Positions 49,558-59,633 of a DNA stretch of 64,000 nucleotides are shown here, piece by piece; the first letter of the stretch is position 1; each line of letters begins with the position of its first letter. A model generated the notes under the pieces. It did no database searches. It was not told where the DNA came from and worked only from the letters and a program-made list of their open reading frames with translations. The DNA is from Termitidicoccus mucosus. Lineage in GTDB: Bacteria; Verrucomicrobiota; Verrucomicrobiia; Opitutales; Opitutaceae. The stretch is taken from positions 4,464,001 to 4,528,000 of the forward strand of contig NZ_CP109796.1 in the NCBI RefSeq assembly GCF_038725785.1, written 5' to 3'. The translations under genes and the position numbers were made by a program.

Positions 49558-51525
49558 ATGCATGCTCCTCCGCCCAACCCGACCGCCGCGCCGTCGCCCT
49601 CGAATGGCGCGTTGATCCGCAGGTTGCTGGGGCTGGCGTGGCGCTACCGGACGCGATGCCTTCAGGTGCTGGCGCTGCAACTGGTGCTGCTCACGCTCGG
49701 GTTGAGCGGGCTGAGCCTGACCGGGCTCGGCATCGACTACATCCGTTTCGTGCTCGGGCAGCGCGCGGGCGAGGCGGGCGGCGCGGCGGAGGCGGGAGGG
49801 GCGGCGCCGTTTCCGGGCGGGCCGATGGGCGAGTTGCTGCCGCGCGGATGGGAGCCGCTGCGCGTGGTGCTGCTCATCGCGGGCTTCATCCTCGCGATGG
49901 CCGTGCTCCGCGCGGTGCTGAACTATTTCTACACCATCTCGATCAACAAGCTCGTGCAGCAAAACCTCGTCGTGCACATGCGCGGCGAGATTTACGACAA
50001 GCTCCAGCGCCTGAGCTTCCGCTTCTTCGACGCCAACACCACCGGCTCCATCATCACGCGGGTGACGGGCGACGTGCAGTCGGTGCGCATGTTTGTGGAC
50101 CAGGTGCTGATCCAGAGCGTGATCATGGTGGTGTCGCTCGTGGTGTATGTCATTTACATGTCGAGCCTGCACTGGGGGCTCACGCTGGCGTGCCTCGCCA
50201 CGACGCCGGGGCTGTGGTTGATGGCCGCGTGGTTTTCGCGGCTCATCCTGCCGCAATACGCGCGCAGCCGCGAGCTGGTGGAGCAGATGGTGCAGAATTT
50301 CGCGGAAAACATCCAGGGCGCGCAGGTGACCAAGGCGTTCGGGCGCGAGCGCGAGGCGCGGAAGGCGTTCGAGCGGGCCAACCGCGCGGTGTTCGAGCAG
50401 CAGCGCGGGATTTTCTGGCGCGTGAGCCTGTTCAGCCCGGCGGTGGGCTTCCTGACGCGCATCAACATGGTCGTGCTCCTCGGCTACGGCGGCTGGCTGG
50501 TGATGAACGACCGGCTGCCGCTCGGCGCGGGCCTGGTGGTGTTCGCCGGGCTGCTGGAGCAGTTTTCCGGGCAGGTCAACCAGGTCGCCACGATCGTGAA
50601 CAGCGTGCAGCAGTCGCTCATCGGCGCGCGGCGGGTGTTTGAGATTCTCGACGCGCCGGTGGAGGTGCGGAGCGCGCCGGACGCGGTGCGATGTCCGCGG
50701 CTGCGCGGGGAGGTGCGGTTCGAGCATGCGTCGTTTTCCTACGGCGGCGCGGAGTCAGTGGTGCGGGACGTGGACCTGGAGGTGAAGGCGGGCGAGTGCG
50801 TGGCGATCCTCGGCGCGACGGGCGCGGGCAAGAGCGCGCTGATGAGCCTGATCCCGCGCTTCTTCGACGTGACGGGCGGGCGGCTGCTGGTGGACGGCGT
50901 GGATGTGCGGCGGCTCGACCTCGACGACCTGCGGCGCAACATCGGCCTGGTTTTCCAGGAGAGCTTCCTGTTCAGCAACACCGTCGCGGCCAACATCGCC
51001 TTCGGCCATCCGGACGCGACGCGCGAGCAAATCGAAAAGGCCGCCCGCATCGCTGCCGCGCACGATTTCATCATGGCGATGCCGCGCGGCTACGACACGG
51101 TGCTGGGCGAGGGCGGCTCGAATCTTTCCGGCGGGCAGCGCCAGCGCCTGGCCATCGCGCGGGCGGTGCTGCTGGAGCCGTCGATCCTGCTGCTCGACGA
51201 CCCGACGGCGGCCATCGACCCGGGCACGGAGCACGAGATTTTCGAGGCGTTGGAAAACGCCATCGCCGACCGCACGACCTTCATCGTCGCGCACCGGTTG
51301 AGCACGCTGCGGCGCGCGGACTTCATCATCGTGATGGAGAACGGCCGCATCGTGCAGCGCGGGCGCCACGAGGAGCTTGTGCGCGTGCCCGGCCCGTATC
51401 TGCGCGTCGCCGAGCTGCAACTGGTGGACGGCGGCGAACTGCGCGGCATCGTCGCCCGGGCGAATGGCGCGGGCGCAAATGAAAACGGAAACGGAGGCGC
51501 GCATCGCGCGGCGGACGAACCATGA
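49558..51525 (+). CDS. ABC exporter subunit with degenerate Walker B (heterodimer partner 1)
   Basis: This 655-aa half-transporter has a six-helix type IV (exporter) membrane domain (about 20-345) and a nucleotide-binding domain (about 380-610). Walker A is GATGAGKS near 418, signature LSGGQ near 523, Walker B ILLLDDPT near 543. The catalytic Glu after the Walker B Asp is replaced by Asp. Its start has a Pro/Ala-rich leader and a disordered loop (about 70-90) in the first periplasmic turn. The stop codon overlaps the start of the next ABC gene (ATGA). It would form an inner-membrane heterodimer exporting lipids or drugs; the substrate is unknown. Confidence 0.9.
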   Translation: MHAPPPNPTAAPSPSNGALIRRLLGLAWRYRTRCLQVLALQLVLLTLGLSGLSLTGLGIDYIRFVLGQRAGEAGGAAEAGGAAPFPGGPMGELLPRGWEPLRVVLLIAGFILAMAVLRAVLNYFYTISINKLVQQNLVVHMRGEIYDKLQRLSFRFFDANTTGSIITRVTGDVQSVRMFVDQVLIQSVIMVVSLVVYVIYMSSLHWGLTLACLATTPGLWLMAAWFSRLILPQYARSRELVEQMVQNFAENIQGAQVTKAFGREREARKAFERANRAVFEQQRGIFWRVSLFSPAVGFLTRINMVVLLGYGGWLVMNDRLPLGAGLVVFAGLLEQFSGQVNQVATIVNSVQQSLIGARRVFEILDAPVEVRSAPDAVRCPRLRGEVRFEHASFSYGGAESVVRDVDLEVKAGECVAILGATGAGKSALMSLIPRFFDVTGGRLLVDGVDVRRLDLDDLRRNIGLVFQESFLFSNTVAANIAFGHPDATREQIEKAARIAAAHDFIMAMPRGYDTVLGEGGSNLSGGQRQRLAIARAVLLEPSILLLDDPTAAIDPGTEHEIFEALENAIADRTTFIVAHRLSTLRRADFIIVMENGRIVQRGRHEELVRVPGPYLRVAELQLVDGGELRGIVARANGAGANENGNGGAHRAADEP

Positions 51526-53537
51526 ATCCTGACCAGGCGCCCAATCCAAAACCCTTCGGGCCGGGCACGACGCCGGTGCCGCCGCGGCGTCCGCTCGCGC
51601 TGGTGCATCGCGAGCGGGAGCCGGAGGACGACGACCCGGTCATCAAGCCGCTGGAGTGGGGCCTGATCCGGCGGCTTTTCGGCTACATGGGGCGCTTCGC
51701 CGCGAAGCGCAACGCCCTCATCGCGCTCACGCTGCTGCGCTCGGCGCAACTGCCCGCGCTGGTCTGGCTGGCGAGCCGCATCATCGCCGGCCCGATCGCG
51801 AACCACGAGCCGCGCTGGGTGCTCTGGGGCGTGGTTTCCTACCTCGCGCTCGCGGTCGTGACGGACGGGATGTTCCACTTCCGGCAGCGTTTCGCGCTCG
51901 AGCTGGGCGAGTCCGTCGTGGGCTTGCTGCGTTCGGAGCTGTTCGCGCATTTGCAGCGCATGCCGATGGCGTTTTTCAACCGCGTGAAATTCGGTCGCAT
52001 CATCAGCCGCGTCACGTCCGACGTGGAGACGATCCGCACCGCGGTGCAGGACGTGTTTTTCGTCGGCATCGTGCAGCTCGGGCAGATGCTCTTCGCGGCG
52101 GCGGTGATGCTGTGGGTGGACTGGGTGCTGTTCCTCGTGGTGCTCTGCATGGCCCCCGTGCTCGCGCTCATCAACCATCACTTCCGCGGAAAACTCAGCC
52201 GCGACTCGCGCGCCGCGCAGGAGAGCTTCAGCCGCGTGACCGCCACGCTGGCCGAATCGGTCGGCGGCATCCGCGTGACGCAGGGCTTCGTGCGGCAGGA
52301 CCTCAACGCCGGGCTTTTCCGCAACCTGCTCGCCGACCACTCGCGCTACAACATCGCGCTCGCGCGCACCTCGGCGGTGCTCGTGCCGCTGCTGGAGCTC
52401 AACAGCCAGTTCTTCGTCTCGATCCTGCTCGTGCTCGGCGGCTGGCAGGTGCTGCAAGGCCAGGTGGACGTGGGCGTGCTCATCCAGTTCTTTCTCTTCG
52501 CGGGGCAGTTCTTCTCGCCGCTCCAGGTGCTGGGCAACCAGTACAACCAGGCGCTCGTCGCCATGGCCAGCGCCGAGCGTGTCTTCCGCCTGCTCGACGC
52601 CAAACCGGACTGGGAGGACGACCCCGCGGCCGCGGATCTTCCGGATCCGCGGCCGCGAAGAGGGGAAGTGACAAGTGGCAAGTATCAAGAAGATGAATAC
52701 GAGTCGCCGCCGCCCGCCGCCGCGCGCCCGCCGCCGGCTTCCTCTTCCTGTCACCTGCCACTTGATACTTCTCACTTCTCCACTTCCGCCCCGTTCGGGG
52801 CGGAAGTGGAGTTCCGCCATGTCTCCTTCGGCTACGATCCCGCGCATCTTGTGCTGCGCGATGTGTCGTTTGTCGCGAAACCGGGGCGGATGATCGCGCT
52901 CGTCGGGCACACGGGCAGCGGCAAGAGCTCCATCATCAACCTCGTCGCGAAATTCTACCTGCCCACCGGCGGCGAGGTGCTGGTTGACGGGCGGGAGATC
53001 CGGACGATCACGAGCGCCTCGCTGCACCACCAGCTCGGCATGGTGCAGCAGCAGAACTTCCTCTTCAGCGGTACCGTGCTCGACAACATCCGCCTCGGCC
53101 GGCCCGGCGCGACCGACGCCGAGGTGCGCGATGCGGTGGAGCGGCTGGGCTGCGCGGACATGTTTGACGCGATGCCCGGCGGCCTGCTCGCCACGGTGGG
53201 CGAGCGCGGCGGCGGGCTCTCCTCGGGACAGCGGCAGCTCGCGTGCTTCGCGCGCGCGATGCTGGCCGACCCGCGCATCATCATCCTCGACGAGGCCACG
53301 AGCGCGATCGACGCGGTGACCGAGGCGCGCCTCCAGTCCGCGCTCGCCGTGCTGCTGCGCGGGCGCACGAGTTTCGTCGTGGCGCACCGCCTCAGCACCA
53401 TCCGCGAGGCGGACCTCGTGCTCGTGCTCGACGCGGGCCGGGTGGTCGAACGGGGCGCGCACGCGGACCTTCTGTATCAGAATGGCGAATACGCGCGGCT
53501 GCACCGGCGCTTCATGAGGGGCGGCGGAAACGCATAA
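51522..53537 (+). CDS. ABC exporter subunit with canonical Walker B and altered signature (partner 2)
   Basis: This 671-aa half-transporter has a membrane domain at about 45-350 and an NBD at about 425-660. Walker A is GHTGSGKSS near 461, Walker B ILDEATSAID near 588 with the catalytic Glu. Its signature is LSSGQ rather than LSGGQ, near 565. Combined with the Asp in partner 1, this gives one consensus and one degenerate ATP site, the pattern of heterodimeric exporters such as TM287/288. Between the two domains (about residues 370-425) lies an extra Pro/Ser-rich linker encoded by three nested palindromes. Confidence 0.9.
   Translation: MNPDQAPNPKPFGPGTTPVPPRRPLALVHREREPEDDDPVIKPLEWGLIRRLFGYMGRFAAKRNALIALTLLRSAQLPALVWLASRIIAGPIANHEPRWVLWGVVSYLALAVVTDGMFHFRQRFALELGESVVGLLRSELFAHLQRMPMAFFNRVKFGRIISRVTSDVETIRTAVQDVFFVGIVQLGQMLFAAAVMLWVDWVLFLVVLCMAPVLALINHHFRGKLSRDSRAAQESFSRVTATLAESVGGIRVTQGFVRQDLNAGLFRNLLADHSRYNIALARTSAVLVPLLELNSQFFVSILLVLGGWQVLQGQVDVGVLIQFFLFAGQFFSPLQVLGNQYNQALVAMASAERVFRLLDAKPDWEDDPAAADLPDPRPRRGEVTSGKYQEDEYESPPPAAARPPPASSSCHLPLDTSHFSTSAPFGAEVEFRHVSFGYDPAHLVLRDVSFVAKPGRMIALVGHTGSGKSSIINLVAKFYLPTGGEVLVDGREIRTITSASLHHQLGMVQQQNFLFSGTVLDNIRLGRPGATDAEVRDAVERLGCADMFDAMPGGLLATVGERGGGLSSGQRQLACFARAMLADPRIIILDEATSAIDAVTEARLQSALAVLLRGRTSFVVAHRLSTIREADLVLVLDAGRVVERGAHADLLYQNGEYARLHRRFMRGGGNA
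52624..52806. repeat. Three palindromes in frame inside the ABC gene
   Basis: First, CGCGGCCGCGGATC-TTCC-GGATCCGCGGCCGCG (52625-52657, arms of 14 bp). Second, GTGACAAGTGGCAAGTATCAAG (52669, opening words) facing CTTGATACTTCTCACTTCTCC and TCACCTGCCA (52751-52782). Third, CTTCCGCCCCG-TT-CGGGGCGGAAG (52783-52806). The translated product is PPPAAARPPPASSS and flanking residues. A similar ACTTGCGACTTGTCACTTGCC word occurs at about 21468. Confidence 0.85.
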
Positions 53538-53625
53538 GTCGTCTTTTTTACCTCTGGAAGGGCTAAAAATTAGCCAAGAAATAATCATTGCTTTCGCACG
53601 GGGCCGCGCTACATCCAGAACCCGT

Positions 53626-53898
53626 ATGGCTAAAAAATCCGCTCGTAAACCAAACGCTGCTTTTATGAAACCGGTTCAACCCGACGCCGTCCTCGCGGCT
53701 GTCGTCGGCGCGAAGCCCCTTCCCCGCACGGAACTTACCAAGAAACTCTGGGACTACATCAAGAAAAACAGCCTTCAGGACAAGAAGGTCAAAACCCAGA
53801 TCAATGCCGACGACAAGCTGAAGCCCGTCTTCGGCGGCAAGAAGTCCGTCAGCATGTTCGAGATGACGAAGCTGGTCTCCGCGCATCTGGAGAAATAA
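53626..53898 (+). CDS. SWIB/MDM2-domain protein
   Basis: This 90-aa protein consists of a basic N-terminus (MAKKSARKPN) and a complete SWIB domain (about 15-88). The typical words are LPRTELTKKLWDYIKKNSLQD and NADDKLKPVFG, with a C-terminal FEMTKLVSAHL helix. SWIB domains occur in eukaryotic chromatin remodellers and, as small stand-alone proteins, in chlamydiae and other PVC bacteria, where they are thought to act at the nucleoid. Single gene with its own terminator. Confidence 0.92.
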   Translation: MAKKSARKPNAAFMKPVQPDAVLAAVVGAKPLPRTELTKKLWDYIKKNSLQDKKVKTQINADDKLKPVFGGKKSVSMFEMTKLVSAHLEK

Positions 53899-53920
53899 GA
53901 GCCCCGTTGTTTGTTTCCGA

Positions 53921-53956
53921 AACCGCCGCCGGCCCGTCCGACGGCGGTTTTTTTTG
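53921..53956 (+). terminator. Rho-independent terminator after the SWIB gene
   Basis: AACCGCCGCCGG-CCCG-TCCGACGGCGGTT stem followed by TTTTTT. It starts 22 bp after the stop codon. Confidence 0.9.
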
Positions 53957-54135
53957 TGTCCGCCCGGGGGATTTCTGCTACAACCGCCGCAGATTCAGAA
54001 CCTCCCATGCGCGCATGTTAAAGCCTTTTTGCAGCGATTCCTCCCGGCGCGGGAGCGCCGTCCCGTCCGCGGAACATGGGAACGCCGGCCCTCCGCGTTC
54101 TTAGCGCAACGCCGTCAACCAGCCTTCGCATCGGC

Positions 54136-56349
54136 ATGACCAAGAAGCACAAAACCGCGATGTTCGTGTTGATCCTTCTCGTGAGCCTGGTCGCGGGCGG
54201 CTTCGAATGGTCCCGCATGGTTGCGGACCAGCGCGCGGAACTCGAGCGCGACCTGCTCCACTACGCGCTTTCCTTTCCCGCCGAGGAAACCTCCGGGCTG
54301 GCCGGGCGGCGCGCCGACATGGAAACGGAGCTGTTTCGACAAATCTCCACCCGGCTGGCCACCGTGCGCGAGGCGCGCCCGGCCGTGGGTTTCCTGAGCC
54401 TGCTGCGGCTGGACCCCGCCACCGGCCATGTGATCTGCCTGGCCGCGGCGGGCGCGGCGGAAGAGGCGGACGCGATCCCGGGGCCGGGCGATTCGCGCGA
54501 CGGCACGGCGGACGCGCGGGCGGCGCGGGAGCTGGCTGACGGCGCGACGACGGCCGTGAATCTGCTGCACCGCGACTGGGAGGGTAAATACTGGATTTCG
54601 GGTTACGCCATCGGCGGCGGCGGACGCGCCGCCCGGGACGGCCCCGCCGTCGATGTGCTGCGTTACGACGTCGATGCCGGCTATTGGGCGCGGGCGATCG
54701 GCGGGGCGGTCGCGGAGCGGGTGCTGACGGTGTGGCTGCTGCTGGGGCTGCCCTTCGCGGCGTTTCTGCTCGGCAAACGCCACAACCGGCAGGAAATGCT
54801 GATCCAGAAGCTCAGCGAGGCCATCGAGCAGAGCGACACCCCCATCCTGATTGCGAAGCACGACGGCGGCATCGAGTATGTGAACCCGAGCTTTTGCAAA
54901 CAGGTCGGCTATACGCGCGAGGAGTTGATGCCCATAAAGTGGCGCTCGCTCCGCACGATGGAGCCGTCGCCGGAGGAGTTTGCCCGGCGCGACGCGCTGG
55001 TGCAGGCGGGCACGCCTTGGGAGGCCGAGTGGGAATTCCGCCGCAAGAGCGGCGAGACCTACCCGGTGCGCGCCACGGTGACGCCCGTGCGCGAGGCGTC
55101 CGGCGAGGTGCTGGCCACCATCCTCGTCATCACCGACATCACCGAGCGCAGGAAACAGGAGCTGATGTTGCAGCGCGCGAAGGAAAAGGCCGAGGAGGCG
55201 GAGCGCGCGAAGAGCGTGTTTCTCGCCACCATGAGCCACGAGGTGCGCACGCCGCTCAACGGCATCGTGGGGTTTTCCAGCCTGCTGCGGGACACGGAGC
55301 TGACGCCGGAGCAGGAAGGCTATGTCGAAACCATCCGCAAAAGCGGCGAGACGCTGGTGCGGCTGACCAGCGACATCCTTGCGCTGTCCCGCATCGAATC
55401 GGGAAAGATGCAACTGGAGCCGGCGCCGGCCGACCCGCGCCTGCTGATCGAGGAGACCCTGGACCAAGTCGCCGCGCAAACGGAAGGGCGCGCGCTCGAC
55501 CTGCTGCACGAAGTCGCGGCCGAGGTGCCGGAAACGGTGCTGATCGACAGCACGCGCCTGCGGCAGGTGCTGCTGAATTTCGCCAGCAACGCGATCAAGT
55601 TCACCGCGTCGGGCGAGGTGGAGATGCGCCTGAAGGTGCTCGCCTCCGACCAGCCGGCCATCGTGGCCGGAAAGCAGGACGGCAGGGTGATGATGACGCT
55701 GCTCTTCTCGGTGCGCGACACCGGCATCGGCATCTCGACGGTCAGCCAGGAAAAGCTCTTCCAGCCCTTTTCGCAGGTGGACTCGACGAATTCGCGCCGC
55801 TATGGCGGCGCCGGGCTCGGGCTGGCGATTTCCCGCCACCTCGTGCACCTGCTCGGCGGCGACGTGTGCGTCGAAAGCGAGCCGGGGAGCGGGTCGGTCT
55901 TTTATTTTTCCGTCGTATGCGCGCTGCCCGCGAACGCCGCGCCGCCTCCGCCGGACGGCAGCCTGGCCCGGCTGCGCGTGGCCGTCGCCACGACTTCCGC
56001 CGGCATGACGCGCGAGCTCACCCGCGAATTGAAAGCGCGGGATGCCATCGTATCCGTGCTCGCGCCCGGCGCGCTGGCGGCGGCAGAAAAAGACTGGGAC
56101 ATGGCGATCGTGGATTGCGCGGTCGCGGACGACGGGCCGGCATGGGGCGGGATCACGGCCCTCCTCGGGCCCCGGCCGGCGCGCATCCTGGGGTTGTTGA
56201 ACGTGAGCGCGGGCACGGCGGAACGACAGTTGCGTCGCGGGCAATTCCAGTTTCTGCTGGCCAGGCCGGTGCACCACGGGGCGCTGGCCAAGCAACTCGC
56301 CCGCATGGCGGGCCGCGACGAAAGGAACGCCGCGCCCCGGGCGGCCTAG
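54136..56349 (+). CDS. Membrane sensor histidine kinase with PAS and degenerate receiver (paralogue 1)
   Basis: This 737-aa kinase has TM1 (about 8-26), a periplasmic sensor region (27-190), and TM2 (192-215). A PAS domain (about 232-345, [19 protein letters not shown]) is followed by HisKA with the phospho-His in [15 protein letters not shown] (near 366). HATPase_c has N-box SNAIKF near 485, G1 DTGIGIS near 529 and G2 GAGLGLAI near 558. The C-terminal 110 residues fold like a receiver: MAIVDC holds an Asp, but the acidic pocket pair and the conserved Lys (RP in place of KP) are missing. It is probably not phosphorylated there. No response regulator gene is adjacent. The start at 54136 gives TM1 near the N-terminus. 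Confidence 0.88.
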   Translation: MTKKHKTAMFVLILLVSLVAGGFEWSRMVADQRAELERDLLHYALSFPAEETSGLAGRRADMETELFRQISTRLATVREARPAVGFLSLLRLDPATGHVICLAAAGAAEEADAIPGPGDSRDGTADARAARELADGATTAVNLLHRDWEGKYWISGYAIGGGGRAARDGPAVDVLRYDVDAGYWARAIGGAVAERVLTVWLLLGLPFAAFLLGKRHNRQEMLIQKLSEAIEQSDTPILIAKHDGGIEYVNPSFCKQVGYTREELMPIKWRSLRTMEPSPEEFARRDALVQAGTPWEAEWEFRRKSGETYPVRATVTPVREASGEVLATILVITDITERRKQELMLQRAKEKAEEAERAKSVFLATMSHEVRTPLNGIVGFSSLLRDTELTPEQEGYVETIRKSGETLVRLTSDILALSRIESGKMQLEPAPADPRLLIEETLDQVAAQTEGRALDLLHEVAAEVPETVLIDSTRLRQVLLNFASNAIKFTASGEVEMRLKVLASDQPAIVAGKQDGRVMMTLLFSVRDTGIGISTVSQEKLFQPFSQVDSTNSRRYGGAGLGLAISRHLVHLLGGDVCVESEPGSGSVFYFSVVCALPANAAPPPPDGSLARLRVAVATTSAGMTRELTRELKARDAIVSVLAPGALAAAEKDWDMAIVDCAVADDGPAWGGITALLGPRPARILGLLNVSAGTAERQLRRGQFQFLLARPVHHGALAKQLARMAGRDERNAAPRAA

Positions 56350-56377
56350 ACGCGCATCAGCCACGGGAAGAACCGCC

Positions 56378-58603
56378 ATGTCCTTCACACTCACCAACCG
56401 CAAGATCGCCCTCGCCGCCGTGCTCGTCGTCGCGGCAGGCGTCATCGCGGGCCTGCACGCTTATGCGCAAAAAAAAGCCTTCCGCCTGCTCGCCTTGCAG
56501 GCCGGCGTGAAGATGCTCGCGCTCTCCCTTCCGGAAGAGGAACTGGCGCGGCTGGCCGGCACGCCCTCGGATGCGCAGTCCGGCGCGTATCAGGAAATCA
56601 AAACCCGGCTGGCCCGCGTGCGCGCCGATCATCCCGCCGTCGGCGCGATGCGGCTCCTGCGCTGCGATCCCCGGGCGGGAACCGTCGTCAACCTCGTCAG
56701 TTCGCCCGCCCCCGGCGCGCCGGACGACCCCCGGCCCGGCGCGATCCACACCGGCGCCATCAGCCGCGGGACCCTGCTTTCCCTGCTCCAAGGCGCCGCC
56801 GGCACGGTGCATCTCGAGACCGATCCGGGCAACAGGCATCAAAAGACGGGATACACCGCCATCCCGCGCTCCGATGACGCGCCCCCCGGGAGCCCGGTGA
56901 CGATCGTTGCCTACGACCTGGACTCGCGCCGATGGGACCCGGAAGCCTTCCGGGACGGCATTCGCCGCGTATTCGACGCATGGATACTGCTCGGCCTGCC
57001 GCTCGCCGCATATGCCGTCGCCCGGCGCAGCGTCGGCCGCAAACGCGTGATCCAGAAGCTCAGCGAGGCCGTCGAGCAAAGCGAAAACGCCGTCCTGATC
57101 GCCGGCCTCGACGGGCGCATCGAATACACCAACGCCGGCCTGTGCCGCCAGACCGGCTACACCCGCGAGGAGTTGAGGACATTGCAATGGCACGTCCTGC
57201 AAGGAGAGGAACTGGCGCGCGAGGAGCTGGCCGCGCTCGGCGAGCGCGTGCGAGACGGCGTCCCCTGGGAATCCGAGCGGCTGTTCCGCCGCAAAAACGG
57301 CGAGACCTACCCGGTGCGCATCGCCGCGACGCCCGTGCGCGGGCGGGACGGACGGGGCGAGGTTTCCGGCTGCATCCTCATCATCACCGACATCACCGAG
57401 CGGAAAAAACAGGATGAGATACTGCGCCGCGCGAAAGAGCGCGCCGAGGAGGCGGACCACGCCAAGAGCGTGTTTCTCGCCATGATGAGCCACGAGGTGC
57501 GCACGCCGCTCAACGGCATCGTGGGATTTTCCAACCTGCTCCTCGACACCGACCTCACGCCGGAGCAGACCGGCTATGTCGAAACCATCCGCAACAGCGG
57601 CGAGGCGCTCGTGCGCCTGACCAGCGACATCCTCGACCTGTCCCGTGTGGAGTCCGGCACGATGCAGGTGGAATACGGCCCCTGCGATCCGCGCGCCCTC
57701 ATCGAGGAAGTGCTCGACATCATGGCGGAAAAAGCCGCGGGCAAGCGCGTGCAGCTCCTGCACGAGATCAGCCCCGAGGTGCCGCAGGAAGTCATGGCCG
57801 ACGCGGACCGGCTGAGGCAGGTGCTGATCAACCTTTCCGGCAACGCGGTCAAGTTCACCTCCGATGGCGAGGTCGAATTGCGCGCCAGCGTGTTCGCCTC
57901 GGGCCGCACCCGCTCGGCGGCGCCCTTCATGCCCGACGGCGCGGGCGCCTTCGCCAACGACAACATGATCACGATGCTCTTCTCGGTGCGCGACACGGGG
58001 ATCGGCATCGCCGCGGAAAAGCAGGAGACGCTGTTCGATCCGTTCACGCAGGTGGATTCATCCGCGGCCCGCCGCTTCGAGGGGTCGGGGCTCGGGCTGG
58101 CGATCTCGCGCAACCTCGTGCACCTGATGGGCGGCGACATCGGCGTCGAGAGCGAATCCGGCAAGGGCTCGGTGTTTCATTTCTCGATTCAATGCCGGCT
58201 GGTGTCCGACACCATCGGCGACGCGGCCTCGTCCGCCCCGTCCACGAAGCTCACGGGATTGCGCGTCGCCGTGGTGTCGCAATCCGACGGCGTGCGCCGC
58301 GAGCTTGTGCGCGAAATCGCGGCGTGCGGCGCGGAGGCGTTTCCCGCCGGGCCCGGGCGGCTCGCCGAGCCCGGCTGGGATCTCGCCGTGGTGGATTGCG
58401 ACACGGGAAAATGCGATGAATGGATTCGCCTGCCCGCCGGGGCGGAGGCAAACGCGGCGCGCATGCTGGGCCTGGTATGCCTGAGTGCGACACGGGAAGC
58501 CTGGCAGGCGCTGCGCCCCGCGTTCCGCATGTTGATGAACAAGCCGGTGCACCACCGCTCGCTGGTCGGCCAGCTCGCGCGTCTCGCGCGGGAAAACGCG
58601 TAG
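56378..58603 (+). CDS. Membrane sensor histidine kinase with PAS and degenerate receiver (paralogue 2)
   Basis: This 741-aa kinase has the same layout as the previous gene and is clearly its tandem duplicate: TM1 (about 7-25), periplasmic region, TM2 (about 195-215), PAS ([19 protein letters not shown]), HisKA ([12 protein letters not shown]), HATPase_c ([21 protein letters not shown]) and a receiver-like C-terminus with AVVDC and NKPVHH. Here the Lys is kept but the acidic pocket is still absent. The two sensor regions share the length and a LLR(L/C)DP motif but have diverged, so they may sense different signals. The gene begins 28 bp after paralogue 1, with GGGAAGAA upstream of the ATG. Confidence 0.88.
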   Translation: MSFTLTNRKIALAAVLVVAAGVIAGLHAYAQKKAFRLLALQAGVKMLALSLPEEELARLAGTPSDAQSGAYQEIKTRLARVRADHPAVGAMRLLRCDPRAGTVVNLVSSPAPGAPDDPRPGAIHTGAISRGTLLSLLQGAAGTVHLETDPGNRHQKTGYTAIPRSDDAPPGSPVTIVAYDLDSRRWDPEAFRDGIRRVFDAWILLGLPLAAYAVARRSVGRKRVIQKLSEAVEQSENAVLIAGLDGRIEYTNAGLCRQTGYTREELRTLQWHVLQGEELAREELAALGERVRDGVPWESERLFRRKNGETYPVRIAATPVRGRDGRGEVSGCILIITDITERKKQDEILRRAKERAEEADHAKSVFLAMMSHEVRTPLNGIVGFSNLLLDTDLTPEQTGYVETIRNSGEALVRLTSDILDLSRVESGTMQVEYGPCDPRALIEEVLDIMAEKAAGKRVQLLHEISPEVPQEVMADADRLRQVLINLSGNAVKFTSDGEVELRASVFASGRTRSAAPFMPDGAGAFANDNMITMLFSVRDTGIGIAAEKQETLFDPFTQVDSSAARRFEGSGLGLAISRNLVHLMGGDIGVESESGKGSVFHFSIQCRLVSDTIGDAASSAPSTKLTGLRVAVVSQSDGVRRELVREIAACGAEAFPAGPGRLAEPGWDLAVVDCDTGKCDEWIRLPAGAEANAARMLGLVCLSATREAWQALRPAFRMLMNKPVHHRSLVGQLARLARENA

Positions 58604-58644
58604 CGCCCCGCGTAGCGTGCGCTCCTTTTGCGCCGCGGGACGCC

Positions 58645-59625
58645 TCACACCACCCGGTCCGTCATGTCGCCGCCGCTTTCGAAGGCGGCGAGGTTTTGCA
58701 GAAAATGGCGGACGAGCGCGTCGTCCTGGTCGATGCGGCCGCCGGCGGTGTGCGGGGTGATGTAACAGTTCGGAGTCGTCCAGAGCGGATGCGAGGGCGG
58801 CAGCGGCTCGGGGTCGGTCACGTCGAGGTAGGCGGCGCCGAGGCGTCCGGCGCGGAGTTGCTCGGCCAGGGCGTCCTGGTCAACGGTCGTGCCGCGGCCG
58901 ATGTTGTAGAATTTCGCGCCGGGCTTGCACCAGCCGAGGCGGCGGGCGTTGACGTAGTTTCGCGTGCCGTCGTTTTCCGGCAGAATATTGACGATGTGGT
59001 CGGCGGCGGCGAGGGCGGAGCTGACTTTTTCCTCGGGGATGATGTGCACGCCGCGCTCGCTGTGGAGGCGGCGGCGCACGGCGAAAAGTTTCATGCCGAA
59101 AGGCGCGAGGAGCGCGGCCAGCCGCCGCCCGATGGCGCCGAACCCGAGCATGAGCACGGTCTCGCCGTTGAGGAGGCGCGAGTCGCGGCGGCGTTCCGTG
59201 AAATGCCAGGACCGGTCGGCGAGCTGGTCGCGGTGCGCGGGGAGAAGCTGGCGTCCGAAGGCGAGCATCATGGAGAGCGCGTGCTGGGCGCAGGGCTCGG
59301 CGAAGACATCGGAGGCGTTGGTGAATACGCAGCCGCGCGCGCGGAGCGCGTCGAAAAACTCCGGGCGGTCGTAGCGCGTGTAGCCCGCCGTGGTGACCTC
59401 CATCCAGCGCAGTTTTGTGCTGGATGCGCATTGGGCGGCGTTGGGCTGGCCGAGCGCGATGTCGGCGGCCTCAAACGCGGGGTCGGGCCGGCCTTCCTCG
59501 AGGATGTTAGCGGTGGGCACGGTGCTCCAGACGAGGCGATGGCGGCGCGCGCCCTCGACGAGGAGGCGCGTGGCGGCGTCGGCGAAGCGGCCGTTGCACC
59601 AGATGGTGAGCGCGGGTTTTATCAT
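58645..59625 (-). CDS. D-isomer-specific 2-hydroxyacid dehydrogenase family protein
   Basis: This 326-aa NAD(P)-dependent oxidoreductase has the Rossmann motif GFGAIGRRLAALL near 155-167. Catalytic Arg is in IGRGTTVDQDAL near 235, Glu in DVTDPEPLP near 263, and His in ITPHTAGG near 285, the full D-2-hydroxyacid dehydrogenase set. The substrate (glyoxylate/hydroxypyruvate, phosphoglycerate or other) is open. It has no ACT domain, so it is not a typical SerA. ATG 59625 is preferred over ATG 59643. It is convergent with the kinase pair and has a hairpin-rich upstream spacer. Confidence 0.85.
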   Translation of the reverse strand: MIKPALTIWCNGRFADAATRLLVEGARRHRLVWSTVPTANILEEGRPDPAFEAADIALGQPNAAQCASSTKLRWMEVTTAGYTRYDRPEFFDALRARGCVFTNASDVFAEPCAQHALSMMLAFGRQLLPAHRDQLADRSWHFTERRRDSRLLNGETVLMLGFGAIGRRLAALLAPFGMKLFAVRRRLHSERGVHIIPEEKVSSALAAADHIVNILPENDGTRNYVNARRLGWCKPGAKFYNIGRGTTVDQDALAEQLRAGRLGAAYLDVTDPEPLPPSHPLWTTPNCYITPHTAGGRIDQDDALVRHFLQNLAAFESGGDMTDRVV

Positions 59626-59633
59626 GCGTTTTT

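Noticed and set aside
51090-53588. Minus-strand open frame opposite the ABC exporter genes
   Set aside because: Antisense shadow of conserved ABC sequences; no family features.
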